Below, piece by piece: positions 33,683 through 45,128 of a DNA stretch of 64,000 nucleotides (the first letter of the stretch is position 1; each line of letters starts with the position of its first letter). Source of the stretch: Acidobacteria bacterium AB60. GTDB taxonomy: Bacteria > Acidobacteriota > Terriglobia > Terriglobales > Acidobacteriaceae. A model generated the notes under the pieces. That model did no database searches. It was not told the origin of the DNA and was given only the letters and a program-made list of their open reading frames with translations. The stretch is from positions 49,802 through 113,801 of the forward strand of contig VANK01000017.1 of NCBI GenBank assembly GCA_008682415.1, in the 5' to 3' direction. The position numbers and the translations under genes are program-made.

Positions 33683-34645
33683 TTAGCAGCCGGTGCCCGC
33701 CTTGGCGAGCGCGTCCTTCAGGCCGGCCATGCTGACGCGGGTGGAGGCCTCCGGCGTGCCAGCTCCGCGCCAGTGCGTCTCCAGGCTCACCGCGTAGTGA
33801 TAGCCGTCGTGCTGCAAGGCCTTGAACTGACCCACCCAGTCCACCACGCCCTGGCCCACCGGAGCCCACTCCCACTTGCCTTCCGGCTTGCGGACCACGC
33901 TTTTGGCATGGCAGTGGCCGATGCGATGTTTGGGCAGCATCTCGTAGCCGCGAGGATAGGGGACCGTATCGGGGAAGGTAGCAGCATTGCCCGGGTCCCA
34001 GTTGAGCATGAAGTTGGGTTCGGTAACGGCGGCCAGTGTAGCCGCGGCCTCCGCGCCGGTGGCCGTGTTGCACGACATCTCGTTCTCGAGCACCAGGATG
34101 ATCTTGTCTTTGGCGCAGCGCCGCGCCGCCTCGCGCAACTTGTCGTTGATGGCGTCCCGGTACGGCTTGGGATCATCAAGCCGCCAGAAATCGAAGCAGC
34201 GGATGCGGTCCGTGGAGAATTCCTTGGCCAGTTCGATGCAGTGTTCCAGCAACTCATCCTGCTTCTTGAAGTCGGTTTCGGCGTGGAACTGATCGCGGTG
34301 TTCGCTGAGCCGGGAGAGCGGAGCCCCCGGCCAATCCACTTTGAACAGTGGACTCGCGATGTCGGTGACGCGCAGGTTGTACTTCGTCAGGATCCCCTTG
34401 GCCTCCGCGATCTGACCCGCATCGAGCGCGGTCAGATTCTTGTTCCACATACCGCGCAGCTCAATCCAGCCCAGGCCGAAGTCTTTGGCCGCGACCGAGC
34501 AGGCGTGATCGAAATCCTGCGATATCTCATCGTTGATGACAGCGACCCGGAAGGGACACGAAGCGGCAAAGGCGCGCACCGCATGGGAGGTGAGCGCAGC
34601 GGCTGCGGCGGCTCCGGCAAGAAATTCGCGGCGGGATAGGGTCAT
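33683..34645 (-). CDS. Tat-exported sugar phosphate isomerase/epimerase-like protein
   Basis: A 320-residue xylose-isomerase-like TIM barrel. Tat signal MTLSRREFLAGAAAAAALTS, then strands with VINDEISQDFDHA, GWIELRG, VLENEMSC, NWDPGNAA, HCHAKSV and SLETHW. The Glu/Asp/His set (E of LENE, D of NWDP, H of HCHAK, E of LETHW) fits the divalent-metal site of the family. It ends 3 bp from the hydrolase remnant, so the two formed one transcript. Confidence 0.88.
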   Translation of the reverse strand: MTLSRREFLAGAAAAAALTSHAVRAFAASCPFRVAVINDEISQDFDHACSVAAKDFGLGWIELRGMWNKNLTALDAGQIAEAKGILTKYNLRVTDIASPLFKVDWPGAPLSRLSEHRDQFHAETDFKKQDELLEHCIELAKEFSTDRIRCFDFWRLDDPKPYRDAINDKLREAARRCAKDKIILVLENEMSCNTATGAEAAATLAAVTEPNFMLNWDPGNAATFPDTVPYPRGYEMLPKHRIGHCHAKSVVRKPEGKWEWAPVGQGVVDWVGQFKALQHDGYHYAVSLETHWRGAGTPEASTRVSMAGLKDALAKAGTGC

Positions 34646-34686
34646 GGGCTCTCTCGATTGCGGCTAGGGGCTGCGATACCGCAGCC

Positions 34687-35760
34687 CTACTTACGAGGAT
34701 AGTTCTTTGTCACGCCCGTGCGGCTGTTGAACACGGAAAATGAACCGTCTTTCGCGGCGACCACCTTGAAGTAGGCGCCGTCTGCGCCGGCCCCTTTGGG
34801 GTTTGCGATCAGCGCTTCGGCACTGTTATGCGCCGCGTCGGACCCCTCGGCGGTGTGCACCATGTACAGGTCTTCGAGGCCGGGACTCTCATGCACCGTC
34901 TGCCACGCCTCCGGGCTCCCCGCCTTATGCGCGCCATTGTTCATGATGGCGACACGAGGATGGATCGCATCCACAAATGCCTTGGTATTCGACAGATTGA
35001 ACCCGTGGTGGTTCACCAGATAGACGTCGATCTTTGGCAGCGGATTGTTGGGGCAGACCAGGTCGATCTCCTTCTGCTTGGTGAGATCGCCGAGGTCGAG
35101 GAAACGGAACTTGCCGAAGGTGATCAGCACGCCGGTGGAGCGCGCATTCTCGGTGGGATCGGCCTCAGGCTTGGGCTCGCTCGCGCAGTAGGAATTGGGC
35201 TGCGGGGTGACGCGCGGAACGGACTGGATGTGCTCGCCATCAGCCGTGATCACAATCGCGTTCAGTCCCGGGATATTGATCGTGTCGCCCGGCTTCACAA
35301 TCCGGCGGGGCGTGCCCTGGATAGCCTTGAGGTATGCGGCATAGTCGCGCTTGGTATCGCTGGAGAGTTCGCGGTCCTCGCCGTGATCGATGAACTCGCC
35401 CACCTTTACCTTCTGGACAAGGTTCGGCACCCCGCCCACGTGATCGACGTGGAAGTGCGTGATCAGGACGTGATCGATCTGGCTGATGCCGGCGTCTTTC
35501 ATGGCGGCCTCGATGCGCCCGGCGTCACGGCCGTTGCTGCCCGGCCAGCCCGTATCCACCAGCAGCGAACCTTTCTCCGGCGAGACCAGCAATGTTGCCT
35601 GGCCGCCTTCCACGTCGATGGAGTAGATGGCCAGCTTGCCTGCCGCCGTGCCCTGGGCTGCAACGGAAGGCAGGCAACAGAGGGTCGCAATCAACGTAAA
35701 AAGAAGAACGGCAGACGCGCGCAGGACGGAAGCAACGGGGGAATGGACCGGGGTTCGCAT
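34687..35760 (-). CDS. Exported metallo-beta-lactamase-fold hydrolase (ComEC-like domain)
   Basis: A 357-residue MBL-fold protein. Signal peptide (VLRASAVLLFTLIATLCCLP..VAAQ), SIDVEGGQATLLVSPEKGSL, and the metal motif HFHVDHVGG (~100-108). D of FLDLGDL and H of LVNHHGFN complete the site. Layout matches the C-terminal MBL domain of ComEC. ATG at 35760 is chosen because the upstream extension of 13 residues lacks a signal pattern. Substrate unknown. Confidence 0.87.
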   Translation of the reverse strand: MRTPVHSPVASVLRASAVLLFTLIATLCCLPSVAAQGTAAGKLAIYSIDVEGGQATLLVSPEKGSLLVDTGWPGSNGRDAGRIEAAMKDAGISQIDHVLITHFHVDHVGGVPNLVQKVKVGEFIDHGEDRELSSDTKRDYAAYLKAIQGTPRRIVKPGDTINIPGLNAIVITADGEHIQSVPRVTPQPNSYCASEPKPEADPTENARSTGVLITFGKFRFLDLGDLTKQKEIDLVCPNNPLPKIDVYLVNHHGFNLSNTKAFVDAIHPRVAIMNNGAHKAGSPEAWQTVHESPGLEDLYMVHTAEGSDAAHNSAEALIANPKGAGADGAYFKVVAAKDGSFSVFNSRTGVTKNYPRK

Positions 35761-35806
35761 TTGCCCAGCAGTGTAAACGAAACGGGCAGGTCCGGGCACT
35801 CAGGGG

Positions 35807-38146
35807 TCAGAAGCGAAACAGGTACGAGGCCTTCACGAAGAGCTGTTTTCCGTCATTCATGTAGTTTGAGGCGCGGGGAATCGTGGTGTCATTGGGGTCG
35901 CACGCGCCATTCTGCAGGCGGTTGCAGAGGGTGCGATCGAAGTTCTGCAGGTCGTTGTTGTAGCCGATGTACACGGCTGTCCCGGGATGCGGGAGCCAGG
36001 TCAGAAGCGCCTGGGTCCCGATCTGCTTGGTCCGCTGCAACGATGTCTGGGCCGGGTTGGCCAGGGTGGTGTCGTATTCCACGATCGCGCGTGCCGACAG
36101 AGCCCGCGTGAACTGGTAATTCATCTTCGTGCGAAATGTCTGCGTCTCATAGACAAAAGCTCCGCCGGCAGCCGCGCGATCCCGATCGAGCAGGTAGGTG
36201 TTGTCTGCGGTGAGGCGGCGGATGGGCTGCAGGGTGAGAAGCAGTTGCACCGTCTGCTGGTCCATCAACGAGGGCACGCCTCCGACGATGGGGTTGTAAT
36301 TGACTGAGCCATCGCGGAAGGCCTGCAGGTTGAAAGTCACCTGCGTCAGGGGCGAACCCTTGGCGACCAACCCAGCGCCATTTTCAGAGAAGTTGTGATT
36401 GTTCGTAAAGAGGGTGCCGCTCTGCGGCCCCAGCGTATCGGAGTTTGCAACGAGGATGGGAGCAAAGACCATGTTGCGAGGCAGTGCGACGAAGACATCC
36501 GCATTGAGGTAGCGATAGTAGCGGTTTCCCTGCTGGTCAAAGGCGATGTCGCCGTCGCTCTCCAGGCCCCAGGACTGCACGAGCGAGTGCTTGGGGAACC
36601 ACTGGTAGCTGGAGTGCGCTTGCTGGTCACGGATGTTCGGGGTCTGTATACGGCCGACCTGGGTCTGGAAGCCGGTGCTGTAGTCGCGCCCGAAGGAGTA
36701 AAGGTTGAAATGATGGCCGTTGCGTTGAGCCTGCCACAAAAGGGCAGGTCCGGCCGCGTAGCGCGTGCCGGGGGAGTCGGAGTCAGGCTGGGTTGAGCTT
36801 TCCGCCCACTGCAATCCGACCGTCCACTTGTCGTTGAGGCGCAGGTCGAGATTGGCGCTGCCGATGCGGTTCCACCCGCCGCCGAATTCGCGGTCGGTAT
36901 AGAGTATGCCGATGCTGGAGTTCTTACCAAGTTCCTGGGATACGCGGCCGATGGCGAAGGTGGCGCGCTTCTTGTAGAGAGGATCGCCGGCAGGGACGGA
37001 CTCGCCTGGCGAGCGGTCATCGACGACCAGAAGGCCAACGTTGGTAGACCGCAACTTGCCGGTAAGGCGCAGGCCGTACTCCGGATGCGCGATGTTGCGC
37101 GTGTAGACCATGCGGATGGGCGTGGTGAAATAGTTGGCGTTTTCCAGGAAAAACGGACGCAACTCGGGAAAGACGACGGGGAAGCGCTGGTTGACGGTGA
37201 ATTGTGGTTGGTCGGACTCGACGGTGGAGAAATCCGGATTGACGGTGCCGTCGACAACGATGCTGTCATTGATGATGAACTTGGCCTCGCCCCCGCTGGT
37301 GCCCTCGAGATGGCGGGAGCTGAAGGCCGGGTTGAGAGGGTCAAGCAGGTTGAGGCGGCGCTCGTTTTGCGCGAGCACGTAAGGATTCAGCTGAAAATTG
37401 CGCGAGCCGGCGGCGCCCTTGATCCCGTGAAGGATCCCTTCTTGCGAGAGGACGCCCGAGATGTTCGAAGCGATGCGAGGGAAGTAGTCCTGTTCGCTGT
37501 TGCGCGGCAGGTTTCGCATCAGCACGAAACCCCAGTCGGGGCCCTGCGAGCGGAAGCGGATGCTGCGGAAAGGGATGGCGATCAGGGCCATCCAGCCGCT
37601 CGAGGTGACGACGCCCTCGGAATCCCACACCTGGTCGTAGCTGTAGTCGGGATCGGAGTTTTCACTCCACGCCGCATCCGCCTGCACGCCGGCCGAATTT
37701 ACCGTGAAGAGAACCCCCAGGCGCCGGTCCTGGAACGGGTCCAGCAGCACGGAGACATTATCGTCCGTCAGAATATTTTCGCGCCGCGCCAGATGCCCGC
37801 GAATCTCGCCAGGGCGATGATCGTAACAGACGAAGACAAAGTACAGAGTCGACGAGGTGTGGCCGAGCCAGACCTCCGTCTTCTCTGTAGCCGGTTCGCC
37901 GTCGCGCGGGGTGTTCTGGATGAAATCCTTCACTTCCACAAGCTGATCGCGCAAAGCCGCGCTTGGATGCATCCCCTCGAAGTCGCTCAGGTGCAGGGGC
38001 CCCGCGAGAAGGGGGACCTTGGCATCCGTAGCCGCCTGCGGTTTTGGGGGCTCGGACGGCGTGACCGTCGGCTTGCCCGTCTGGGCACGAAGTGAGCCGG
38101 CAAGGAACAACAAAGCAAGGCTCAAGATGATCGAACTCCGCGCCAT
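35807..38146 (-). CDS. DUF5916 outer-membrane protein with CBM9-like N-terminus
   Basis: A 779-residue protein. Signal peptide MARSSIILSLALLFLAGSLR, then a CBM9-like domain (~50-230: VWLGHTSSTLYFVFVCYDHR; VLLDPFQDRRLGVLFTVNSA), then a long beta-barrel of the DUF5916 type with AFSSRHLEGTSGGEAKFIIN and PFFLENANYF. The last residue is Phe (YLFRF), as in outer-membrane barrels. Common in Acidobacteriota and Bacteroidota; role unknown, possibly carbohydrate capture. Confidence 0.9.
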   Translation of the reverse strand: MARSSIILSLALLFLAGSLRAQTGKPTVTPSEPPKPQAATDAKVPLLAGPLHLSDFEGMHPSAALRDQLVEVKDFIQNTPRDGEPATEKTEVWLGHTSSTLYFVFVCYDHRPGEIRGHLARRENILTDDNVSVLLDPFQDRRLGVLFTVNSAGVQADAAWSENSDPDYSYDQVWDSEGVVTSSGWMALIAIPFRSIRFRSQGPDWGFVLMRNLPRNSEQDYFPRIASNISGVLSQEGILHGIKGAAGSRNFQLNPYVLAQNERRLNLLDPLNPAFSSRHLEGTSGGEAKFIINDSIVVDGTVNPDFSTVESDQPQFTVNQRFPVVFPELRPFFLENANYFTTPIRMVYTRNIAHPEYGLRLTGKLRSTNVGLLVVDDRSPGESVPAGDPLYKKRATFAIGRVSQELGKNSSIGILYTDREFGGGWNRIGSANLDLRLNDKWTVGLQWAESSTQPDSDSPGTRYAAGPALLWQAQRNGHHFNLYSFGRDYSTGFQTQVGRIQTPNIRDQQAHSSYQWFPKHSLVQSWGLESDGDIAFDQQGNRYYRYLNADVFVALPRNMVFAPILVANSDTLGPQSGTLFTNNHNFSENGAGLVAKGSPLTQVTFNLQAFRDGSVNYNPIVGGVPSLMDQQTVQLLLTLQPIRRLTADNTYLLDRDRAAAGGAFVYETQTFRTKMNYQFTRALSARAIVEYDTTLANPAQTSLQRTKQIGTQALLTWLPHPGTAVYIGYNNDLQNFDRTLCNRLQNGACDPNDTTIPRASNYMNDGKQLFVKASYLFRF

Positions 38147-38232
38147 GGTTTTACGATACGAGATGAAACCTGCCCCCCGTGTCCAACCGGATGGTGGATG
38201 AAGTGGGCCTTAACAAAACTGTGACGAAACCC

Positions 38233-38736
38233 ATGATTCGTGTATGTGAACGGCAGGATTTTGATGCCATCTGGACCATCATCAACGACGGAGCGTCCGC
38301 CTATCGCGGGGTGATTCCCCAGGACCGGCTGCACGATCCCTACATGACGGCCGACGAACTGCAGCATGAGATTCGAGCCGGCGTGGTCTTTTGGGGCTTC
38401 GCTGAAGACGACCAGTTGCTGGGAGTCATGGGAATCCAGGACGTGCAGGACGTTACGCTCATTCGCCATGCCTACGTCCGCACCACCAGCCAGAAGCGCG
38501 GCATCGGTGCCCAATTATTGGCGCATCTGCGGGCTTTGACCTCCAGGCCCATCCTGATCGGAACCTGGGCCGACGCCGAGTGGGCCATCCAGTTCTACCG
38601 CCGCCACGGTTTCGAAGTGGTAAGCCACCAGGAGAAAGGACGCCTTCTGCGCCGCTACTGGACCATTCCGGAGCGTCAGATCGCAACCTCCGTAGTGCTG
38701 GCCGATGCGCGCTGGCGAGACGCCAATCCGGACTGA
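38233..38736 (+). CDS. GNAT-family N-acetyltransferase
   Basis: A 167-residue GNAT protein with ICERQDFDAIWTIIND-like opening, LLGVMGIQDVQDVTLIRHAY, the acetyl-CoA loop TSQKRGIGAQLLAHL (Q/RxxGxG/A), and C-terminal WAIQFYRRHGFEVV. The start is uncertain: ATG 38233 has no ribosome site, and starts up to 54 nt upstream are possible. Substrate unknown. Confidence 0.85.
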   Translation: MIRVCERQDFDAIWTIINDGASAYRGVIPQDRLHDPYMTADELQHEIRAGVVFWGFAEDDQLLGVMGIQDVQDVTLIRHAYVRTTSQKRGIGAQLLAHLRALTSRPILIGTWADAEWAIQFYRRHGFEVVSHQEKGRLLRRYWTIPERQIATSVVLADARWRDANPD

Positions 38737-38904
38737 ACCGCACCCGACAGCCCTCGCGACTTGGCCTGCTGATACAATAAAAACTGCCGTATTGTGCGGC
38801 TACCGGTATTTTTTGATTCCCTTAACCTCCGCAGAGTCAGGGAATTGCGGCGGTTATCATCACGGCCCGGCACGGCCGAACTCATCGAAGGAAAAACTGC
38901 GCCT

Positions 38905-40722
<1,818 letters not shown>

Positions 40723-40728
40723 AGAACA

Positions 40729-40750
40729 GTTGTCAGTGATCAGTGATCAG
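40729..40750. repeat. Heptamer array CAGTGAT
   Basis: Three units of CAGTGAT/CAGTTGT directly after the typA stop, abutting the terminator. Confidence 0.75.
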
Positions 40751-40786
40751 AGTTGCCCCAGGTCTCACTTCGAGACTGGGGCAACT
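40751..40786. terminator. Bidirectional terminator between typA and purK
   Basis: Stem AGTTGCCCCAG(G)TCTC / GAGACTGGGGCAACT (one bulge) with short loop. It abuts the purK stop codon. Confidence 0.82.
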
Positions 40787-41938
40787 TTACTCTGAATGCA
40801 GACTTCTCTTCGCCTCCAGCACGCGCTGCAGTGCTTCCTCCGCTGTGGCGCCCACCGAAGACAAATGCCCCATCTTCCGCCCCGGGCGGGCGGAGAGCTT
40901 CTCATACAAATGCACGCGCACGCCGGGCACGGCCATCGCCGCGGCAAAGTTGGGCTCTCCATTCGCCCACACATCTCCTAGCAGATTCACGATCGCGCAG
41001 GGCGAGATGAGGCTCGTATCGCCCAGCGGCAGGTTCAGCGCGGCCCGCACCGCCTGCTCAAACTGGCTGGTCACGCACCCGCGCTCGCTCTGGTGGTAGC
41101 TGTTGTGCGGCCGCGGCGCCAGCTCGTTCACCAGCAGTTCGCCGCCCTTGGTCACGAACATCTCCACGCACAGCATGCCCTCTACGCCAAGACCGGCGCT
41201 GATCTCCCGCGCCAATCGCTCCGCGCGCTCTTCCATCTCCGGAGAGATGCCGGCGGGCAGCACGCTCCACGCCAGTATCTGGTTCTCGTGATGATTGCGG
41301 GCCGCGGGGAAGCTGCGCACCTCACCGGCAGGGTTGCGCGCCGCCATCACGCTGATCTCGAAGTCGAGTTGCAAAGCCTGCTCCGCCACGCACGGCTTGC
41401 CGCCGAGCGCGCTCCAGGCCTTCTGAATCTCACCCGCGCCGGTGCCGTGAATGCGCGCCTGCCCGCGCCCGTCATAGCCCCCCCGTCCGATCTTCAGGAA
41501 CACGTCGCCGCCAAGCGCGGCCACGGCCTGCTGCAGCTCCGCCTGGCTGCGCACCACCCGGAAAGGCCCGACCGGGAAGCCGTGATCGGCCAGCCACACC
41601 TTCTGCAGCGTCTTGTCCTGGATGATGCGGATGGGCTCCACTCCGGGCCGCAGTGGCGCCATCTCCGCCACGCGCGCCAGCGCATCCACGCCGATCTGCT
41701 CGATCTCCAGCGTCACGGCGTCGGCGCCCATGGCGAGTTGCTGCGCAGCCACGGCGTTGTCCCACGCGCCGACGATGGTCTCGTCCACCACATAGCTCGC
41801 CGGGCACCTCGCCTCCGGATCCATCACCCGCACGTGGTAGCCCATGGTGCGCGCGGCCATGGCCATCATGCGGCCCAACTGTCCGCCGCCGAGAATCGCC
41901 AGCGTGCCCCCCGGCTGAATGATTTTTGGAGACGACAT
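40787..41938 (-). CDS. purK: N5-carboxyaminoimidazole ribonucleotide synthase
   Basis: A 383-residue ATP-grasp enzyme that makes N5-CAIR from AIR, bicarbonate and ATP in purine synthesis. N-terminus GGTLAILGGGQLGRMMAMAA, ATP-grasp residues in DVFLKIGRGGYDGRGQ and VEMFVTKGGELLVNELAPRPHNS. Length is normal. The ATG overlaps the purE stop by one base (TGATG), so the pair is translationally coupled. Confidence 0.97.
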   Translation of the reverse strand: MSSPKIIQPGGTLAILGGGQLGRMMAMAARTMGYHVRVMDPEARCPASYVVDETIVGAWDNAVAAQQLAMGADAVTLEIEQIGVDALARVAEMAPLRPGVEPIRIIQDKTLQKVWLADHGFPVGPFRVVRSQAELQQAVAALGGDVFLKIGRGGYDGRGQARIHGTGAGEIQKAWSALGGKPCVAEQALQLDFEISVMAARNPAGEVRSFPAARNHHENQILAWSVLPAGISPEMEERAERLAREISAGLGVEGMLCVEMFVTKGGELLVNELAPRPHNSYHQSERGCVTSQFEQAVRAALNLPLGDTSLISPCAIVNLLGDVWANGEPNFAAAMAVPGVRVHLYEKLSARPGRKMGHLSSVGATAEEALQRVLEAKRSLHSE

Positions 41939-42441
41939 CAGGCGGTCTGCCCCTCATCGAGCGTTTGCGCCAGCACTTCCTCCGTGCGCGCCGCGCGCCA
42001 CTTCGCCAGCCGCTCATGCAGGGCCGCATCGGTGGTGGCCAGCATCTCCGCCGCGAAGATTGCCGCGTTGGCTGCACCCGCTTTGCCGATCGCCAGCGTT
42101 CCCACCGGCACGCCCTTGGGCATCTGCACGATCGAGAGCAGCGCGTCGAGCCCGTTCAACTGCGTTGCGGGAACCGGGACGCCCAGCACCGGCACCAGCG
42201 TCTTAGCCGCCAGCATGCCCGGCAGGTGCGCCGCTCCGCCGGCTCCGGCGATGATCGCCCGCAGCCCGCGCTCGCGCGCCGTCTCCGCATACTGAAACAG
42301 AAGATCAGGCGTGCGGTGCGCGCTCACCACCTTTGCCTCGTGCGGAATCCCCAGCGTGCGCAGCACCTCAACCGCCGCCGACATCACCTCGAAGTCGCTC
42401 TTCGAGCCCATCACCACACCCACCAGCGGCCGCTCGCTCAT
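41938..42441 (-). CDS. purE: N5-CAIR mutase
   Basis: A 167-residue PurE that converts N5-CAIR to CAIR. Motifs: GVVMGSKSDFEVM, SAHRTPD, GAGGAAHLPGMLAAKT and GVPVPATQLNGLDALLSIVQ MPKGVPV (in two parts). It lies upstream of and is coupled to purK. A TATAAT ends only 6 nt before the ATG, implying a leaderless or near-leaderless mRNA. Confidence 0.97.
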   Translation of the reverse strand: MSERPLVGVVMGSKSDFEVMSAAVEVLRTLGIPHEAKVVSAHRTPDLLFQYAETARERGLRAIIAGAGGAAHLPGMLAAKTLVPVLGVPVPATQLNGLDALLSIVQMPKGVPVGTLAIGKAGAANAAIFAAEMLATTDAALHERLAKWRAARTEEVLAQTLDEGQTA

Positions 42442-42447
42442 AGAGAA

Positions 42448-42453
42448 ATTATA
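42448..42453 (-). promoter_or_regulatory. -10 box of purE (leaderless arrangement)
   Basis: TATAAT on the minus strand, six bases before the purE ATG. No ribosome site fits between them. The -35 is not clear. Confidence 0.6.
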
Positions 42454-42473
42454 CGAGGCGAGCAGAGCGCATC

Positions 42474-42517
42474 TATTCCCTAATCCCTAATCCCTATTCC
42501 CTATTCCCTATTCCCTA
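42474..42517. repeat. Heptamer array TTCCCTA
   Basis: Six period-7 units between purE and the XhlA-like gene. The TAG stop of the latter is the start of the array (TAGGGAA on the minus strand). Confidence 0.9.
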
Positions 42518-42742
42518 CCTCCGGTGCCACGCCCCCACCGCCACCTCGATGACCGCGAGAAGCACGCTCAACGCAGCAAGAAAGCCCTTGGCCCGCGACC
42601 AGTTCTGTTCATGGCTCTCCATGCGGCGCTCCAGTTCGCCGATGCGGCCGCCATTCCCATCGCCCATCAGCCCGTTCATCTGCGTCTTCAACACGCTCAA
42701 ATCACTCAACACCTGTGCCTCGAACTCATTCATCATGCGCAT
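42515..42742 (-). CDS. XhlA/holin-like protein
   Basis: 75 residues. A coiled coil (FEAQVLSDLSVLKTQMNGLM..IGELERRMESHEQ) is followed by one C-terminal membrane helix (FLAALSVLLAVIEVAVGAW), the layout of hemolysin XhlA and some holins. GAGGG precedes the ATG. It is the last gene of the phage-like cluster and the only candidate lysis gene seen. Confidence 0.65.
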   Translation of the reverse strand: MRMMNEFEAQVLSDLSVLKTQMNGLMGDGNGGRIGELERRMESHEQNWSRAKGFLAALSVLLAVIEVAVGAWHRR

Positions 42743-42777
42743 CGTCAATCCCTCAACATCTCCCCGGCCGCAGTTCC

Positions 42778-45105
42778 CTATTCCCTGTTCCCTGTTCCCT
42801 CGGCAATCGGCAGATTCAGAAACACCGCCGCCGAAAACTCCGAGTAGTTCGGCGGCGTTGCTCCATCGAACATGCGGATGTAGAAGCGATCGTTGGCAGA
42901 CAAGCGCGGCAAGACCAGTTGCGCCTCGGCCCCGCGCAGCAGCAGATCGGTATCTTCGCCCGGCAGGAAGGCGTAATCGCGCCGCCGCACCTCGAAGCCT
43001 CCGCCGGGGGGCGGAGCCACGCCAGGGCTTACCGCGACCGTATCGTCGCTCACGGCGATCGTGATGTCGCTTAGATTTTGAAGCACCACCGGCGACACAG
43101 GCGCGGGCAGCCACGCGTCGGCGGGCACGGAGTCACTCGTCCTGATGGCGAGATCATCGGCCCAATCATTGGCGAAGGCGATCGTATACCGCAAGACATC
43201 CGGCGCACTCGCCTTGTAGCTCAGGGTGACGCGGCGAACCACCACCTGTGCGTCCAGTCCGCACGAGGGAGCGTCGAGGGCCAGCGCGTCCCCGGGCCGC
43301 ACATCCGCGCCAAGATCGAGGCTGGTCGCTTGATAGGTGCCGCTCAGCCGGGCGCCGGCGCTCGCCGCGGCCTGCGCCAGTGCGGCCGCCGCGTTGCGAC
43401 AGTCCGCGGAGCTGCGCGTTGGCGGAGCCGTCACCGAGCCGATCCAACTGGACACCGGCGCGGCCGTGCCGGAGAGCGCCTGCTGGCTCTCCGCATTCAC
43501 CGCCCGGCCCACGCTGCGGTGCACCCCGCGATAGCGGACCGCGATCTGCTCCCCGGCCCCGGGCAGAAACCCCGTGTAGAACACGAGCCTGCCCGCGCGC
43601 TCCAGGGAGCACTCGGCGGCCTGCGCCACCGCGCCCAGGCGCCGCGTGATCGCGGTCTGGTTGGGCGCCATCGTCGTGACCCAGCACGAGCCCAGGGACG
43701 CCAGCCGCAGCGCGCGCAGGCTTCCATGCAGGTTCAGGCTGCTGGCCGCAACCACCCAGCACGCGCTGGGCAGATGCGAGACTTCGCCGTCGTAAAGCGT
43801 CACCGGCATCCCCGCCACTCCATTCACGAACTCCTGGATCTCGAAGAGCAGCTTCGCGTGCGATGCCACCTCGTCGCCGCCTGAGACGATCGGGCCCTCA
43901 TCTCCGCAGGCCAGGTATGTGTTCTGCCGGCGCTGCATCTCGGGACAGTGCACCCGGATCCGCAGCGTGTATTGATGCGCGGGATCCACGTTGAAGATCG
44001 CTCCCGAGGCCGATCCCAGCACAACCGGCTGCAGGGAGACCGCGCCCGTTCCCTGCTGCGCCGCTGCCTGAAATCCCGCCACGCACTCGGGCGCCGTCTG
44101 CGCGCCGGTAAAGAAGCCGCCAACAATTCCGGTGCTCGCGTCTGCCAGCGTCAGCCCCTCGGCCTCGAGGAGAAGCGTTCCTCCCATCTCCACGGGATCC
44201 AGCCACGTAACGGCGGTCTGCCCGTCGTACCCGCTTCCTCCCTTCATCAGGAGACCGGGCGCCCCAAGACCGAAGTAATCTCCGCCTGCGCGCACGCTCC
44301 ATTGCGAAGAATTGATGGCCGGCTCATTGAAGAGCTCGGAGATGAAAGGCGATCGCCCCGCGGGCTCGAAGTAGGGAGGCTCCGCCAGGTTGAACTGCGC
44401 GGTCACCCCGTCGGCGACAAAGTACTCCGTGATATACGCCGCAGGCTCATGCGCCCCGCATACCGTCACGTCGTTGGCGAGCCCCCGTCCTTTCCCCGAG
44501 TCCAGCGACAAGTGCGCCAGCGCGAGAGTTCCATCCTCCTCCGCAAGCCTGTGAACGGCCGCGGGAATCTCCGCAAGGGTGAGGGCCCCGCCCGCGGCGC
44601 GATAGCTTGCGCGCGCCTGCGCGGCCAATTGCCCCGCGCTCTTGCTGAAGACGGCGCCCGGCTCCGGCACAAACTTCGCTATGGGATCGGCCAGCACCAG
44701 GTCGTCGGTGGAAAGCGCAGCCGATCCGGAGTGAACCGCCAGCTTGGCCATCGCGGCTCCCGCGTCCAGGCCGGCTATCCCTCGGCTCGGCGACATCGCC
44801 GCCTGGTCCAGAAGGAGTTCATCGCTCACCGCTCGCAAGGCATGGCGATAGCGGGGCCCATCGAGTGCAAGCCCGGCATACTCCGGCAACGGTGACGCCG
44901 CAACGTACCCGGTGAAGTACGTCGTGCCATCATCCCCCTCCACCGCCACCGGCGCCATGCGCAACGGCAGCGCCAGCGATCCATCCCCCGGCAGACTCAA
45001 GGTAAATTCACACGCCGTGGGCTCATTGAGCCTGCGCACAATCTGCAACGGCCTGGACGCATCGAGGGCGGCCGCGTAATCCTGCCCTCCAATCGAGATC
45101 TTCAT
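42778..45105 (-). CDS. Large phage tail/host-interaction protein
   Basis: A 775-residue protein that follows the tail tube-like gene by 23 nt. The N-terminus (MKISIGGQDYAAALDASRPL) and ACEFTLSLPGDGSLALPL resemble tail hub/baseplate-type proteins. The middle (GAVSLQPVVLGSASGAIFNV; LLLEAEGLTL) is beta-rich; the end has a fibronectin-like look (PPPGGGFEVRRRDYAFLPGE). The last residues (EGTGNRE) and TAG stop are encoded by GGGAACA heptamers. No tape-measure protein lies before it, which is odd for a siphovirus-like tail. Confidence 0.6.
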   Translation of the reverse strand: MKISIGGQDYAAALDASRPLQIVRRLNEPTACEFTLSLPGDGSLALPLRMAPVAVEGDDGTTYFTGYVAASPLPEYAGLALDGPRYRHALRAVSDELLLDQAAMSPSRGIAGLDAGAAMAKLAVHSGSAALSTDDLVLADPIAKFVPEPGAVFSKSAGQLAAQARASYRAAGGALTLAEIPAAVHRLAEEDGTLALAHLSLDSGKGRGLANDVTVCGAHEPAAYITEYFVADGVTAQFNLAEPPYFEPAGRSPFISELFNEPAINSSQWSVRAGGDYFGLGAPGLLMKGGSGYDGQTAVTWLDPVEMGGTLLLEAEGLTLADASTGIVGGFFTGAQTAPECVAGFQAAAQQGTGAVSLQPVVLGSASGAIFNVDPAHQYTLRIRVHCPEMQRRQNTYLACGDEGPIVSGGDEVASHAKLLFEIQEFVNGVAGMPVTLYDGEVSHLPSACWVVAASSLNLHGSLRALRLASLGSCWVTTMAPNQTAITRRLGAVAQAAECSLERAGRLVFYTGFLPGAGEQIAVRYRGVHRSVGRAVNAESQQALSGTAAPVSSWIGSVTAPPTRSSADCRNAAAALAQAAASAGARLSGTYQATSLDLGADVRPGDALALDAPSCGLDAQVVVRRVTLSYKASAPDVLRYTIAFANDWADDLAIRTSDSVPADAWLPAPVSPVVLQNLSDITIAVSDDTVAVSPGVAPPPGGGFEVRRRDYAFLPGEDTDLLLRGAEAQLVLPRLSANDRFYIRMFDGATPPNYSEFSAAVFLNLPIAEGTGNRE

Positions 45106-45128
45106 CGTGCTCTCTCTTCTTCCCTTCT

